Positions 13,274 to 19,477 of a stretch of 23,365 nt of DNA are shown here, in pieces. The notes under the pieces were generated by a model that saw only the letters and a list, made by a program, of their open reading frames with translations, was not told the origin of the DNA and searched no databases. Origin of the DNA: a virus; the IMG/VR virus record IMGVR_UViG_3300021425_000197, positions 1 through 23,365 of that record; one strand, written 5' to 3'. Each line of letters begins with the position of its first letter. Position 1 is the first letter of the stretch. A program made the position numbers and the translations under genes.

Positions 13274-13529
13274 CCAAATTCTCAGCGGTCAAGGGCAGCG
13301 CAGTGCGTAACGGATCAGTGTCACCCGAATAGAAATGGCACAGAAACCCGTCGCCTGATGGAACATTCCACGCTGTCGTGGACGTATCAAACTTTACTGG
13401 TTCTTCAGCAACATGTGAAGCGTCAGTCGGTTCGGGGCCTTCGTCGGACTCGCCAAAAGCATTAATATCAACACCTCGGGCTTGTGCCTCAGTTTCCACG
13501 GCACCGTCAGTTACGGTATACTTCTTCAT
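13254..13529 (-). CDS. Acidic hypothetical protein, 91 aa
   Basis: Unrecognised and strongly acidic, probably disordered between residues 12 and 45 (rich in Glu, Asp, Gly, Pro, Thr), with a more ordered end containing TTAWNVPSGDGFLCHFY. It starts in an ATGA overlap with the 72-aa gene and overlaps the 103-aa gene at its end, so these are co-translated. No domain assigned. Confidence 0.68.
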   Translation of the reverse strand: MKKYTVTDGAVETEAQARGVDINAFGESDEGPEPTDASHVAEEPVKFDTSTTAWNVPSGDGFLCHFYSGDTDPLRTALPLTAENLDEFADE

Positions 13530-13744
13530 GACTCTAGCGCTTCTAGGTTCTCCACCATCGTCAGCAAAGACCGGTAAGCAGGGTAATCAGCGTCAGCCTC
13601 AGCAACCGGGATAACAAAACTTGAATCAAGAGTTGAAGTGTCTACATTCAGCATCATCGCCATAGAGACAATATTCTGATTCAAAAAATCAATTGCCTTC
13701 TCTTTAGCCTTCTGGCGTTGTGCTTCTGAAACGGTTACAGCCAT
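13526..13744 (-). CDS. Small helical hypothetical protein, 72 aa
   Basis: Two amphipathic helices (about 5-33 and 53-70) joined by a short acidic linker. It has no Cys and no known motif. The ATG at 13744 has a GAGGAA SD and follows the 283-aa gene by seven bases. It is small, coupled (ATGA) to the 91-aa gene and probably part of one functional set with it. Confidence 0.7.
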   Translation of the reverse strand: MAVTVSEAQRQKAKEKAIDFLNQNIVSMAMMLNVDTSTLDSSFVIPVAEADADYPAYRSLLTMVENLEALES

Positions 13745-13751
13745 AATTTCC

Positions 13752-14603
13752 TCACAATCGTGCTAAATCGTTCTCTGTATTCTTATATGATACACAATCT
13801 TTATATAGTTGCGCAAGTATAGGGCGAGGCTCTTGCATCAAATTGTTAGTTGCTGCCCAGAGTCTGAAAGACAAAGGCATGTCGGGAGTGACTTGATTCA
13901 GAGAACACTCTCCGGTTCTCACATATTGTGCCACCTGCATATCGGGAAGAGCCATCAAATCCCGAACAATTTCGTTGGAATCCTCCTCGTCAACATGTAA
14001 TTGAAAGTGCTCCAACACGTCGCTCGCTAACTGAGCAACCGGCTCAGTATTACCAGCGTGCAATAAAGCCCACTGCCACTCCAGCAAAAGTTTAAAGAAC
14101 TCATGCAGCGAACAAGCGGCAGTATACGGATGGGTCATCTGTAACTGTTCAATAATTCCTGCGCCCACATCAGAGTCAACTTGGGTATAAATGATATGAG
14201 CCAACCCCTCATGGTGAAAAAGTGTCAAATGTTTTTCAATCATTCGTAGAAAATCAGAACCCGTGTGATTCAGGACAGTAGACTTGTAATCTTCTCTGCC
14301 GTGTAACTCATCAACAGTCATAGGCATATGTGTCTCCGTGGACGAGCACAGCGGATTCATCCAATGATCAGGATGATCGGCACGGGGAACTGACGCCCAC
14401 AACCGATAACCGCCCCTGAACCTAGCAGGGTCTCCGTCGCTAATTACAGACAGCATACCCGGAATCGTGTCAATCAATCCTTGAACATCAGCGTAGTCAG
14501 CGGGGTCAAACCCAGCATCACGAATAGACACATCCAAAAGAGGACGCAACTTACTCAACTTGTCTTCAAGAGCAATCTTTTGTACGCTGTTAGTTAAACG
14601 CAT
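13752..14603 (-). CDS. Hypothetical alpha-helical protein, 283 aa
   Basis: Unrecognised. Largely helical, with a His/Asp-containing middle (HPDHWMNP at about 77-84; HLTLFHHEGLAH at about 125-136) and a helical second half (EFFKLLLEWQWALLH). The His-rich patch could bind metal but matches no motif I know. SD GAAAGGTG precedes the ATG. Upstream of it a perfect TATAAT (14626-14631, minus strand) lacks a matching -35, so a promoter is only possible. It heads the four-gene unknown run. Confidence 0.72.
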   Translation of the reverse strand: MRLTNSVQKIALEDKLSKLRPLLDVSIRDAGFDPADYADVQGLIDTIPGMLSVISDGDPARFRGGYRLWASVPRADHPDHWMNPLCSSTETHMPMTVDELHGREDYKSTVLNHTGSDFLRMIEKHLTLFHHEGLAHIIYTQVDSDVGAGIIEQLQMTHPYTAACSLHEFFKLLLEWQWALLHAGNTEPVAQLASDVLEHFQLHVDEEDSNEIVRDLMALPDMQVAQYVRTGECSLNQVTPDMPLSFRLWAATNNLMQEPRPILAQLYKDCVSYKNTENDLARL

Positions 14604-14635
14604 CGCAACACCTTTCTCTACTAATATTATACCTA

Positions 14636-15253
14636 TTAATAGTCAAGCACCTCGTCAATGCACTCACGGATTGTCCAACTCTCACCAGTAGTTAAAGGAA
14701 CATCATCTAGCGGGTCGCTCTGCCAATTAAACCGTGTAATCATCTGACCATCACGGCCAACAACAAACTTTTCCCAACTGTGAGAAATACGTGCAACCGC
14801 ACCTCCAGCCTTATTCCAACCTTCAAAAGCAGCCTCGGAAGTATCGGCAGGAGAAGCATCCTTAACCCGAACCACGTTTCCAAGCAACGCCGAATAAACT
14901 AGGCTAGCCTCTTTACCATTTACATCAATTTTTTCAGACATAGGGAAATTAACAAACGGATACGACTCTTTCATCCAAGCAGAAATTTCGCTATTGTCAG
15001 ACGGCTCCATTCGTCCAAACTGATTACACGGAAAAGCAACAACGCTAAAACCTCTGTCCTTAAACTCGTCATGTACTTGCTGTAACTGCCAGAACTGTCG
15101 GGTAGTGCGAGCAAACGACCAAAACGTACTACAGCGTGGAGTGTACCCCAACTTTGAAACTGTGTTAACAACGAGAGTAACCTTACCTTCAAACTGTTTC
15201 AAGAAGTTCGGATCGCCGTCAATTGAATTCATCTCAATGTCATAAATACTCAT
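14636..15253 (-). CDS. Glutathione-peroxidase-like protein without the catalytic tetrad, 205 aa
   Basis: GPx/thioredoxin-fold family: FEGKVTLVVNTVSKLGYTP (21-39), VVAFPCNQFG (71-80) with the conserved Q78, FPMSEKIDVNG (103-113), then SWEKFVVGRDGQMITRF. In active GPx the third segment has the peroxidatic Cys/Sec at the position of L35 here. Cys41 lies six residues later. The WN pair of WNF before the last core strand is replaced (H158-S159-W160). So of Cys, Gln, Trp and Asn only Gln remains clear. There is also an aromatic insertion at 43-57. Either C41 or C76 serves a new redox role, or the protein is non-catalytic. ATGA overlap with the 15250 gene. Confidence 0.75.
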   Translation of the reverse strand: MSIYDIEMNSIDGDPNFLKQFEGKVTLVVNTVSKLGYTPRCSTFWSFARTTRQFWQLQQVHDEFKDRGFSVVAFPCNQFGRMEPSDNSEISAWMKESYPFVNFPMSEKIDVNGKEASLVYSALLGNVVRVKDASPADTSEAAFEGWNKAGGAVARISHSWEKFVVGRDGQMITRFNWQSDPLDDVPLTTGESWTIRECIDEVLDY

Positions 15254-15561
15254 TGCTCACTCCAAGGGTGTGGATTGTCAGAAACCTTACCCTCAACTGG
15301 GCACGACAAAATAGGTTTACTGGTATGAGGGTCAAGTATCTCTACCGTCCCCGCCAGCATATCAGCAACTGGTGTACACTGGATACGCACCATGCAGTCG
15401 AAGGGCACGTTAGAGAATGCAGAAAGAACATAAGTTTCGTTCATCCGATTATATTCGGTAAACTCTAAACTACCTTTAAACATATGGGCACTACCGCAGT
15501 CATCTCCAGCAGGTAAATGTAAAAGAAACTTTTCATATCCTAACGGGGTGTGTACGGTCAT
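15250..15561 (-). CDS. Hypothetical protein, 103 aa
   Basis: Unrecognised beta-rich protein (KFLLHLPAGDDCG, SLEFTEYN, YVLSAFSNV, MVRIQCTP, GTVEILDPH) with Cys at 22, 56, 62 and 87. The start is ambiguous. ATG 15561 forms an ATGA overlap with the DUF6065-like gene, whereas an in-frame TTG at 15573 has a strong GGAGG seven bases upstream. I use the ATG because coupling is the rule here. It lies between the DUF6065-like and GPx-like genes and is probably co-translated with both. Confidence 0.7.
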   Translation of the reverse strand: MTVHTPLGYEKFLLHLPAGDDCGSAHMFKGSLEFTEYNRMNETYVLSAFSNVPFDCMVRIQCTPVADMLAGTVEILDPHTSKPILSCPVEGKVSDNPHPWSEQ

Positions 15562-16289
15562 TGCGTAAGCCAATTTGGAACCTCCGGTATTTCAGGGTCT
15601 TGCAAGTCTACCAAGCCGTCATGACGAGGGCCTATACGATTACCATCAGCGTCTAATCCAGTACGGATTCCGTTCATCCACGTCCAAGGCTCATCCTGCA
15701 TTTTTTGCATTTTTGCCTTGTTGTACTTCATCCGATCTTCCATTAGTTGAGGCTTATCCCACAAGTTCTCAACAGTACACTCTATGGTAGGCATTAAGTT
15801 AGTATCAAAAACAAAAAAGAATGCGAAAGGAGTCCCCTTTGGGAATACTACTTCTTTCCCCACCTCTGTAATTTTCCACGCCATCTGAACTTCGTCAGGC
15901 CACCAATCACTAGGAATAATGGCAGACAACGGGGTAGCGCCCTCCACAAAGTAGTTAGGGGAACCCGTAAGCCATGTGTGGTGACCTTCTTCAGTATTAA
16001 ACGCCCAACCCAACTGAAAATCGACCATGCCGATCTTGTTACAGTTCGCAACCATGCGATGATCGTGCTCGCCTCCTTCAATTAATGTAGGTACAGTTTG
16101 ACCACCATCCCATTTAACAACAACATCACAGGGAAGTAAAACTTCCCAGCCATTTACATTAGCCATTGTAATAGGTAAACACCGGTAGGCGTGCTTATTG
16201 TAGGTGTCATCCATCCAACCACGCCGCAAATCAGATTGTTGGACATGGGGAGATGCTTGGTGTGTTCTAACTAAAGTAAGTTTACTCAT
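15558..16289 (-). CDS. DUF6065-like protein, 243 aa
   Basis: The opening YRCLPITMANVNGWEVLLPC (from about residue 35), the middle with W-x-F/TGSPNYF-x-EG-x-x-PLSAIIPSDWWP, MAWKIT and KGTPFAFFFVFD match the DUF6065 pattern as I remember it, a family of unknown function found near oxygenase or modification genes. The C-terminal third is a Lys/Met-rich helix followed by a linker. ATGA overlaps at both ends. Its position between a P4H-like oxygenase and a GPx-like protein suggests a shared modification pathway, but no reaction can be assigned. The family name is recalled, not searched. Confidence 0.6.
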   Translation of the reverse strand: MSKLTLVRTHQASPHVQQSDLRRGWMDDTYNKHAYRCLPITMANVNGWEVLLPCDVVVKWDGGQTVPTLIEGGEHDHRMVANCNKIGMVDFQLGWAFNTEEGHHTWLTGSPNYFVEGATPLSAIIPSDWWPDEVQMAWKITEVGKEVVFPKGTPFAFFFVFDTNLMPTIECTVENLWDKPQLMEDRMKYNKAKMQKMQDEPWTWMNGIRTGLDADGNRIGPRHDGLVDLQDPEIPEVPNWLTQ

Positions 16290-17149
16290 GGCTGTACACC
16301 ATATTGGTAGGTATAGTTCGTATTACCTGCTTGTTGTTGAGCCTCCCAACTCGCTACAGCATACTTATGAATTTCTTCGTGAATAATTTGTCGTAACTGC
16401 TCTTCATCAAAACCAGCCACAATTGCCTGCCCACCGTCAGGGAACGAAGGCTTTGCAGGCTGCTCATTTGTTTGACCAAAATCTCTGGAAAAACCACCAT
16501 GCTTGTGTGCATCATCATTGTAATCAAACATCGTGACTGCTGAATACTTCACACCCTCTGTCACGGGAAGAGATGCATGGGCATAGATGTACGTAGACGG
16601 GAAAAAGATAGAATCCCCAGCCTCAGGCTTGTAAGTGATGTCTAACAGGGGGAAGTGCAACTCGCCGCCCTCGTAGTCATCATTAAGATACACAATATTA
16701 GAGACAGTGCAAATATACGAGAAGCCGTGGTCGGTATGAACGGCAAAATGTTCTCCGGGGCCATACTTAACAAAGTTTATTGCTTCCATGTAACGCATGG
16801 TGATGTTGTACATGCTCTGGTAGTGCTTCAGACCGTCGTTAATCCTAGAAGACACATCTGTGTAAACTCCAACAACCTCAGAAAACTCTGAAGGGGTGTT
16901 TGGGATGTACTCTTCAGCCATTTTAAAGTCTACACAGTCTCGGTACTCGGGCATCTTGACGCCTTCACCAACCAGTGAGTCGTGCCACTTGAAGTAATCA
17001 TGTTCACTGTCGTCCAACGCTTTATGTAGGCGAGTAGGGACATAATCTATCCCATCTAAACAATTCTTGTACACTACAATACCCAAATGGGGATCGCCAA
17101 TATACTCGTAGTTAAACTTTGACTCAGTGTTGTGATTACCGTAACTCAT
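16286..17149 (-). CDS. P4H-like 2OG/Fe(II) oxygenase with Lys ligand, 287 aa
   Basis: Core H138-T-D140 (FAVHTDHG), IVYLNDDYEGGELHFP, PEAGDSIFFPS, distal H191 in YAHASLP and K201 ten residues on. The Lys replaces the usual Arg, as in collagen prolyl 4-hydroxylases. After about residue 215 comes a non-catalytic Gln/Gly/Asn-rich extension with an amphipathic helix (EEQLRQIIHEEIHKYAV). The ATG sits six bases after the -10 of a TTGACT-N17-TACGAT promoter and lacks an SD, so it is predicted leaderless. It leads the subunit 17149 to 12226. A P4H activity on Pro-rich protein is the most natural guess. Confidence 0.85.
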   Translation of the reverse strand: MSYGNHNTESKFNYEYIGDPHLGIVVYKNCLDGIDYVPTRLHKALDDSEHDYFKWHDSLVGEGVKMPEYRDCVDFKMAEEYIPNTPSEFSEVVGVYTDVSSRINDGLKHYQSMYNITMRYMEAINFVKYGPGEHFAVHTDHGFSYICTVSNIVYLNDDYEGGELHFPLLDITYKPEAGDSIFFPSTYIYAHASLPVTEGVKYSAVTMFDYNDDAHKHGGFSRDFGQTNEQPAKPSFPDGGQAIVAGFDEEQLRQIIHEEIHKYAVASWEAQQQAGNTNYTYQYGVQP

Positions 17150-17155
17150 GTTGTT

Positions 17156-17184
17156 ATCGTATCAAACGTAGCGGGTGGAGTCAA
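17156..17184 (-). promoter_or_regulatory. Internal leaderless promoter
   Basis: On the minus strand: TTGACT (17179-17184), 17 nt, TACGAT (17156-17161), six bases, ATG at 17149. The -35 lies in the 3' coding end of the upstream oxygenase. Confidence 0.65.
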
Positions 17185-17734
17185 ATCTTTCAAGTACATG
17201 CCAAAAGGTAGTTGTGTTAAGCCGTTCACCTGATTCAATCTTGCCTACTTGATGAAGATAATATTCAGATGACGGGAATGCTACAAGGGTTCCTGCCTTT
17301 GGGAATATAAAAAGGTCTTGCTTTGCCATAAATAATTCCCCTCCAGTAAAGTCAACACCGTGGTTGTTGAAGTACAGTAAAGTTGAAATATCACGAGAAG
17401 GGTATCCTGAGTAAGTCTCTAAGTTGAGAGACTTGTCTTCAAAGTTATCTGAATGCATTTGTAGTTCCCACCCCGGAAGACCGCTAACAAGAGATGCGAG
17501 TTCTTCCTGACCCACAACGCATGAGTAGTAATCTTGAATAAAGGTTTTAACACTTAGTTTTAAATCGTCCATTAGGGGACGCAAAACGTCACTCTCTCCC
17601 ATTTGAATAAACTTATCATGCTCATGGCCAACTACATCGTAACGCTCTAACTTTGAAATTTCTTCAGTAAACACTGCCATTACATCAGGAGATATGAAGT
17701 TGGGTACAACTACTACACCGTCTTTCTCTTTCAT
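17162..17734 (-). CDS. P4H-like 2OG/Fe(II) oxygenase, 190 aa
   Basis: A compact core enzyme: VVVVPNFISPDVMAVF opening, iron site H94-S-D96 (LQMHSDNFED), LLYFNNHGVDFTGGELFM, FPKAGTLVAFPS, distal H161 and R171. No C-terminal extension. The frame extends to 17788, but the ATG at 17734 is in an ATGA overlap with the upstream oxygenase and gives the expected N-terminus. Of the set it is the closest in size to a minimal P4H domain. It forms a two-gene unit with the 17731 gene. Confidence 0.83.
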   Translation of the reverse strand: MKEKDGVVVVPNFISPDVMAVFTEEISKLERYDVVGHEHDKFIQMGESDVLRPLMDDLKLSVKTFIQDYYSCVVGQEELASLVSGLPGWELQMHSDNFEDKSLNLETYSGYPSRDISTLLYFNNHGVDFTGGELFMAKQDLFIFPKAGTLVAFPSSEYYLHQVGKIESGERLNTTTFWHVLERFDSTRYV

Positions 17735-18369
17735 GGCGTGGCTTCTCGCAAGTTTTCTACTACCGTGTAAAACGAGGGGGTAGTCCATCTTTCACCGCTG
17801 GTAATCGGGCGAACACCGTGCAGGTAGTTGCGGTCCCCAACAAACATTAACGCTAATCCGGGCTTGGGAGTAATTTCAATATCGTGCTGTGGGAAATACA
17901 GTTCACCACCAGTAAAATCATCGTTGTAGTAAAACAGTGAGTTTAAGTCGTAGGTTGGAAATGGATTCGGGCTACCATCGTTTAATTCTTTATCTGCGTG
18001 CGGCTGTTGCTCTATACCTTCAAACCATCGCATTAAAACAGGGGCACGCCCATAGACTTTAACATTGAAGAATTTTTCAACTTCGTTCGCCATTTTATCA
18101 ATGTATTTCTCAATGATGTTGTAGACTTGTGGATTTTTCCGATCAATAATAGGGCCGCTACACATCCGGTCATTCCAGTATGATGCATCATAAATGCACA
18201 CACCATTCTCGTCGTACTCAGTCTCTTTCCCATTTTCCCACTCGTCAATCGTGGGCAGGAATGCCTGAACTATTGATAAGTCATCAGGGTCGATAAAGTT
18301 CTCAAAAACAACAATGTTGTCAGAACTGTCCCCGTAGTAGCCTGATGGTATAATCGAAACTTCTTCCAT
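17731..18369 (-). CDS. P4H-like 2OG/Fe(II) oxygenase, 212 aa
   Basis: Opening NIVVFENFIDPDDL, iron site H124-A-D126 in QQPHADKE, SLFYYNDDFTGGELYFP, KPGLALMFVG, distal H184 in YLHGVRP and R194. All ligands of the class are present. It is the first gene downstream of the virion module, 39 bases after the PPxF-repeat gene, and has a leaderless promoter in that gap (TTGACG-N17-TAGAAT, six bases, ATG). This adjacency is the basis for suspecting fibre proteins as substrates. Confidence 0.85.
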   Translation of the reverse strand: MEEVSIIPSGYYGDSSDNIVVFENFIDPDDLSIVQAFLPTIDEWENGKETEYDENGVCIYDASYWNDRMCSGPIIDRKNPQVYNIIEKYIDKMANEVEKFFNVKVYGRAPVLMRWFEGIEQQPHADKELNDGSPNPFPTYDLNSLFYYNDDFTGGELYFPQHDIEITPKPGLALMFVGDRNYLHGVRPITSGERWTTPSFYTVVENLREATP

Positions 18370-18375
18370 ACGTAT

Positions 18376-18404
18376 ATTCTACAGTACGTTTCCTGTACCG
18401 TCAA
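18376..18404 (-). promoter_or_regulatory. Leaderless promoter at the head of the oxygenase block
   Basis: On the minus strand: TTGACG (18399-18404), 17 nt, TAGAAT (18376-18381), six bases, ATG at 18369. It occupies the whole intergenic gap after the repeat-protein gene. Confidence 0.75.
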
Positions 18405-18407
18405 CGC

Positions 18408-19466
18408 TTACTTGAACGATGGCGGGAAGTAAGGTGGGAAGAATGGCGGGAAGAAAGGCGGAAAGAACGGTGGGAAGAACGGTGGGAAGAACGGTGGGAA
18501 ATAGGGCGGGAAATAAGGTGGGAAGAATGGCGGGAAGAAAGGCGGAAAGAACGGAGGGAAATAGGGTGGGAAATAGGGCGGGAAGAAAGGCGGAAAGAAA
18601 GGCGGAAAGAACGGAGGGAAATAGGGTGGGAAATAGGGCGGGAAGAACGGCGGGAAAAATGGGGGGAAGTACGGGGGAGCAACAGGAGTTTTGTTTCCCA
18701 GCGAGCCTACCTTACTATAAGAATCGTTGTACAGTACATATCGTGCTGAATATGTGGTTCCATTTGTTAAACCAGAGATAGTCCTAGTAGTTGCACCTGT
18801 GTACTCAAAAACATCATCGTAGGTCGGTGTGCCACCATCAAGAACATACATGCGCATATAGTACTTGCCGCCATATGCCGTGTAGTCGTCATTATCCTCA
18901 ACGCCAAAATCTTCTGAAGTGAAGTTGCTGCCAATAGTGAAAGTTATGGAGGCGTCATCCCCATCACTAGCACTAATAGTAGCACCAATATTTCCCGGCT
19001 CTACAACAGGAACAAAATAGTTGGTACTTTCATTAGCAATAACGCCCTGCCTAAAGTCGGCAGCAATACTAGCAGGCATAGCGCCCGCAATACTAGAAAC
19101 GTCAAACGTTTGGTAATCTGTCAGAATGCCTGTTGAGTCTTCGGCACGCCACTCAATTTTGTATGCTTTACCGGCCTTAAGAGTATACGCATTGCCAACG
19201 TTAGTGTAAGCGCCAACATTGACTACCTTATCGCTAGAAGAATTAATTAAAAACTCGTATACTACGGTTCCGGCAGTATCTTTGAACCTGAATCTAATAT
19301 TTACACTGCCGGTCTTTCCAAGACCTGCGCTATCCGTTATTGCACGCTTAAACGAAAAGGTTGTTTCATCAAAATCAGCAAAAGCAGGAGCGGCATAACT
19401 TACAAACTGTAGTTCTGCACCATAAAGGTCTTTTCCGCCCTGTCCTACATCTTTATTTATAGCCAT
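18408..19466 (-). CDS. Virion-associated protein with a PP(Y/F)F repeat tail, 352 aa
   Basis: Residues 1-130 are a beta-rich domain (MAINKDVGQGGKDLYG start). About 160-262 looks like a fibronectin III or Ig-like domain (SGLTNGTTYSARYVLYND). From about residue 264 to the end the chain is 22 consecutive tetrads: PPYF or PPFF in the order Y F F YYFFF YYFFF YYFFF FF Y, then PPSF and K. This is a low-complexity, extremely hydrophobic and Pro-rich tail of 88 residues. SD GAGGTG precedes the ATG, and the gene follows the 855-aa fibre gene by eleven bases. It is likely a fibre tip or decoration protein, though binding or assembly roles are unknown. Frame and codon use differ sharply in the repeat (GA-rich plus strand). 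Confidence 0.8.
   Translation of the reverse strand: MAINKDVGQGGKDLYGAELQFVSYAAPAFADFDETTFSFKRAITDSAGLGKTGSVNIRFRFKDTAGTVVYEFLINSSSDKVVNVGAYTNVGNAYTLKAGKAYKIEWRAEDSTGILTDYQTFDVSSIAGAMPASIAADFRQGVIANESTNYFVPVVEPGNIGATISASDGDDASITFTIGSNFTSEDFGVEDNDDYTAYGGKYYMRMYVLDGGTPTYDDVFEYTGATTRTISGLTNGTTYSARYVLYNDSYSKVGSLGNKTPVAPPYFPPFFPPFFPPYFPPYFPPFFPPFFPPFFPPYFPPYFPPFFPPFFPPFFPPYFPPYFPPFFPPFFPPFFPPFFPPFFPPYFPPSFK
18414..18677 (-). repeat. Tandem 12-bp/60-bp repeat coding PP(Y/F)F
   Basis: Twenty-two 12-bp units. Within them a 47-nt stretch (18541-18587) recurs exactly 60 bp away (18601-18647), and a block starting at 18431 recurs 84 bp away at 18515. The distances are multiples of 12, as expected from slippage or unequal exchange. 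The plus strand is GA-rich with regular GGG runs. Confidence 0.9.
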
Positions 19467-19477
19467 GCCTACACACC

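Noticed and set aside
14626-14631. Perfect TATAAT before the 283-aa gene
   Set aside because: No acceptable -35 at 16-18 nt and no extended -10, so not listed as a promoter.
18419-18781. Plus-strand Arg/Gly/Lys repeat protein
   Set aside because: It is the shadow of the PPxF repeat. It has no SD or partner genes, while the minus frame has domains and a start signal.
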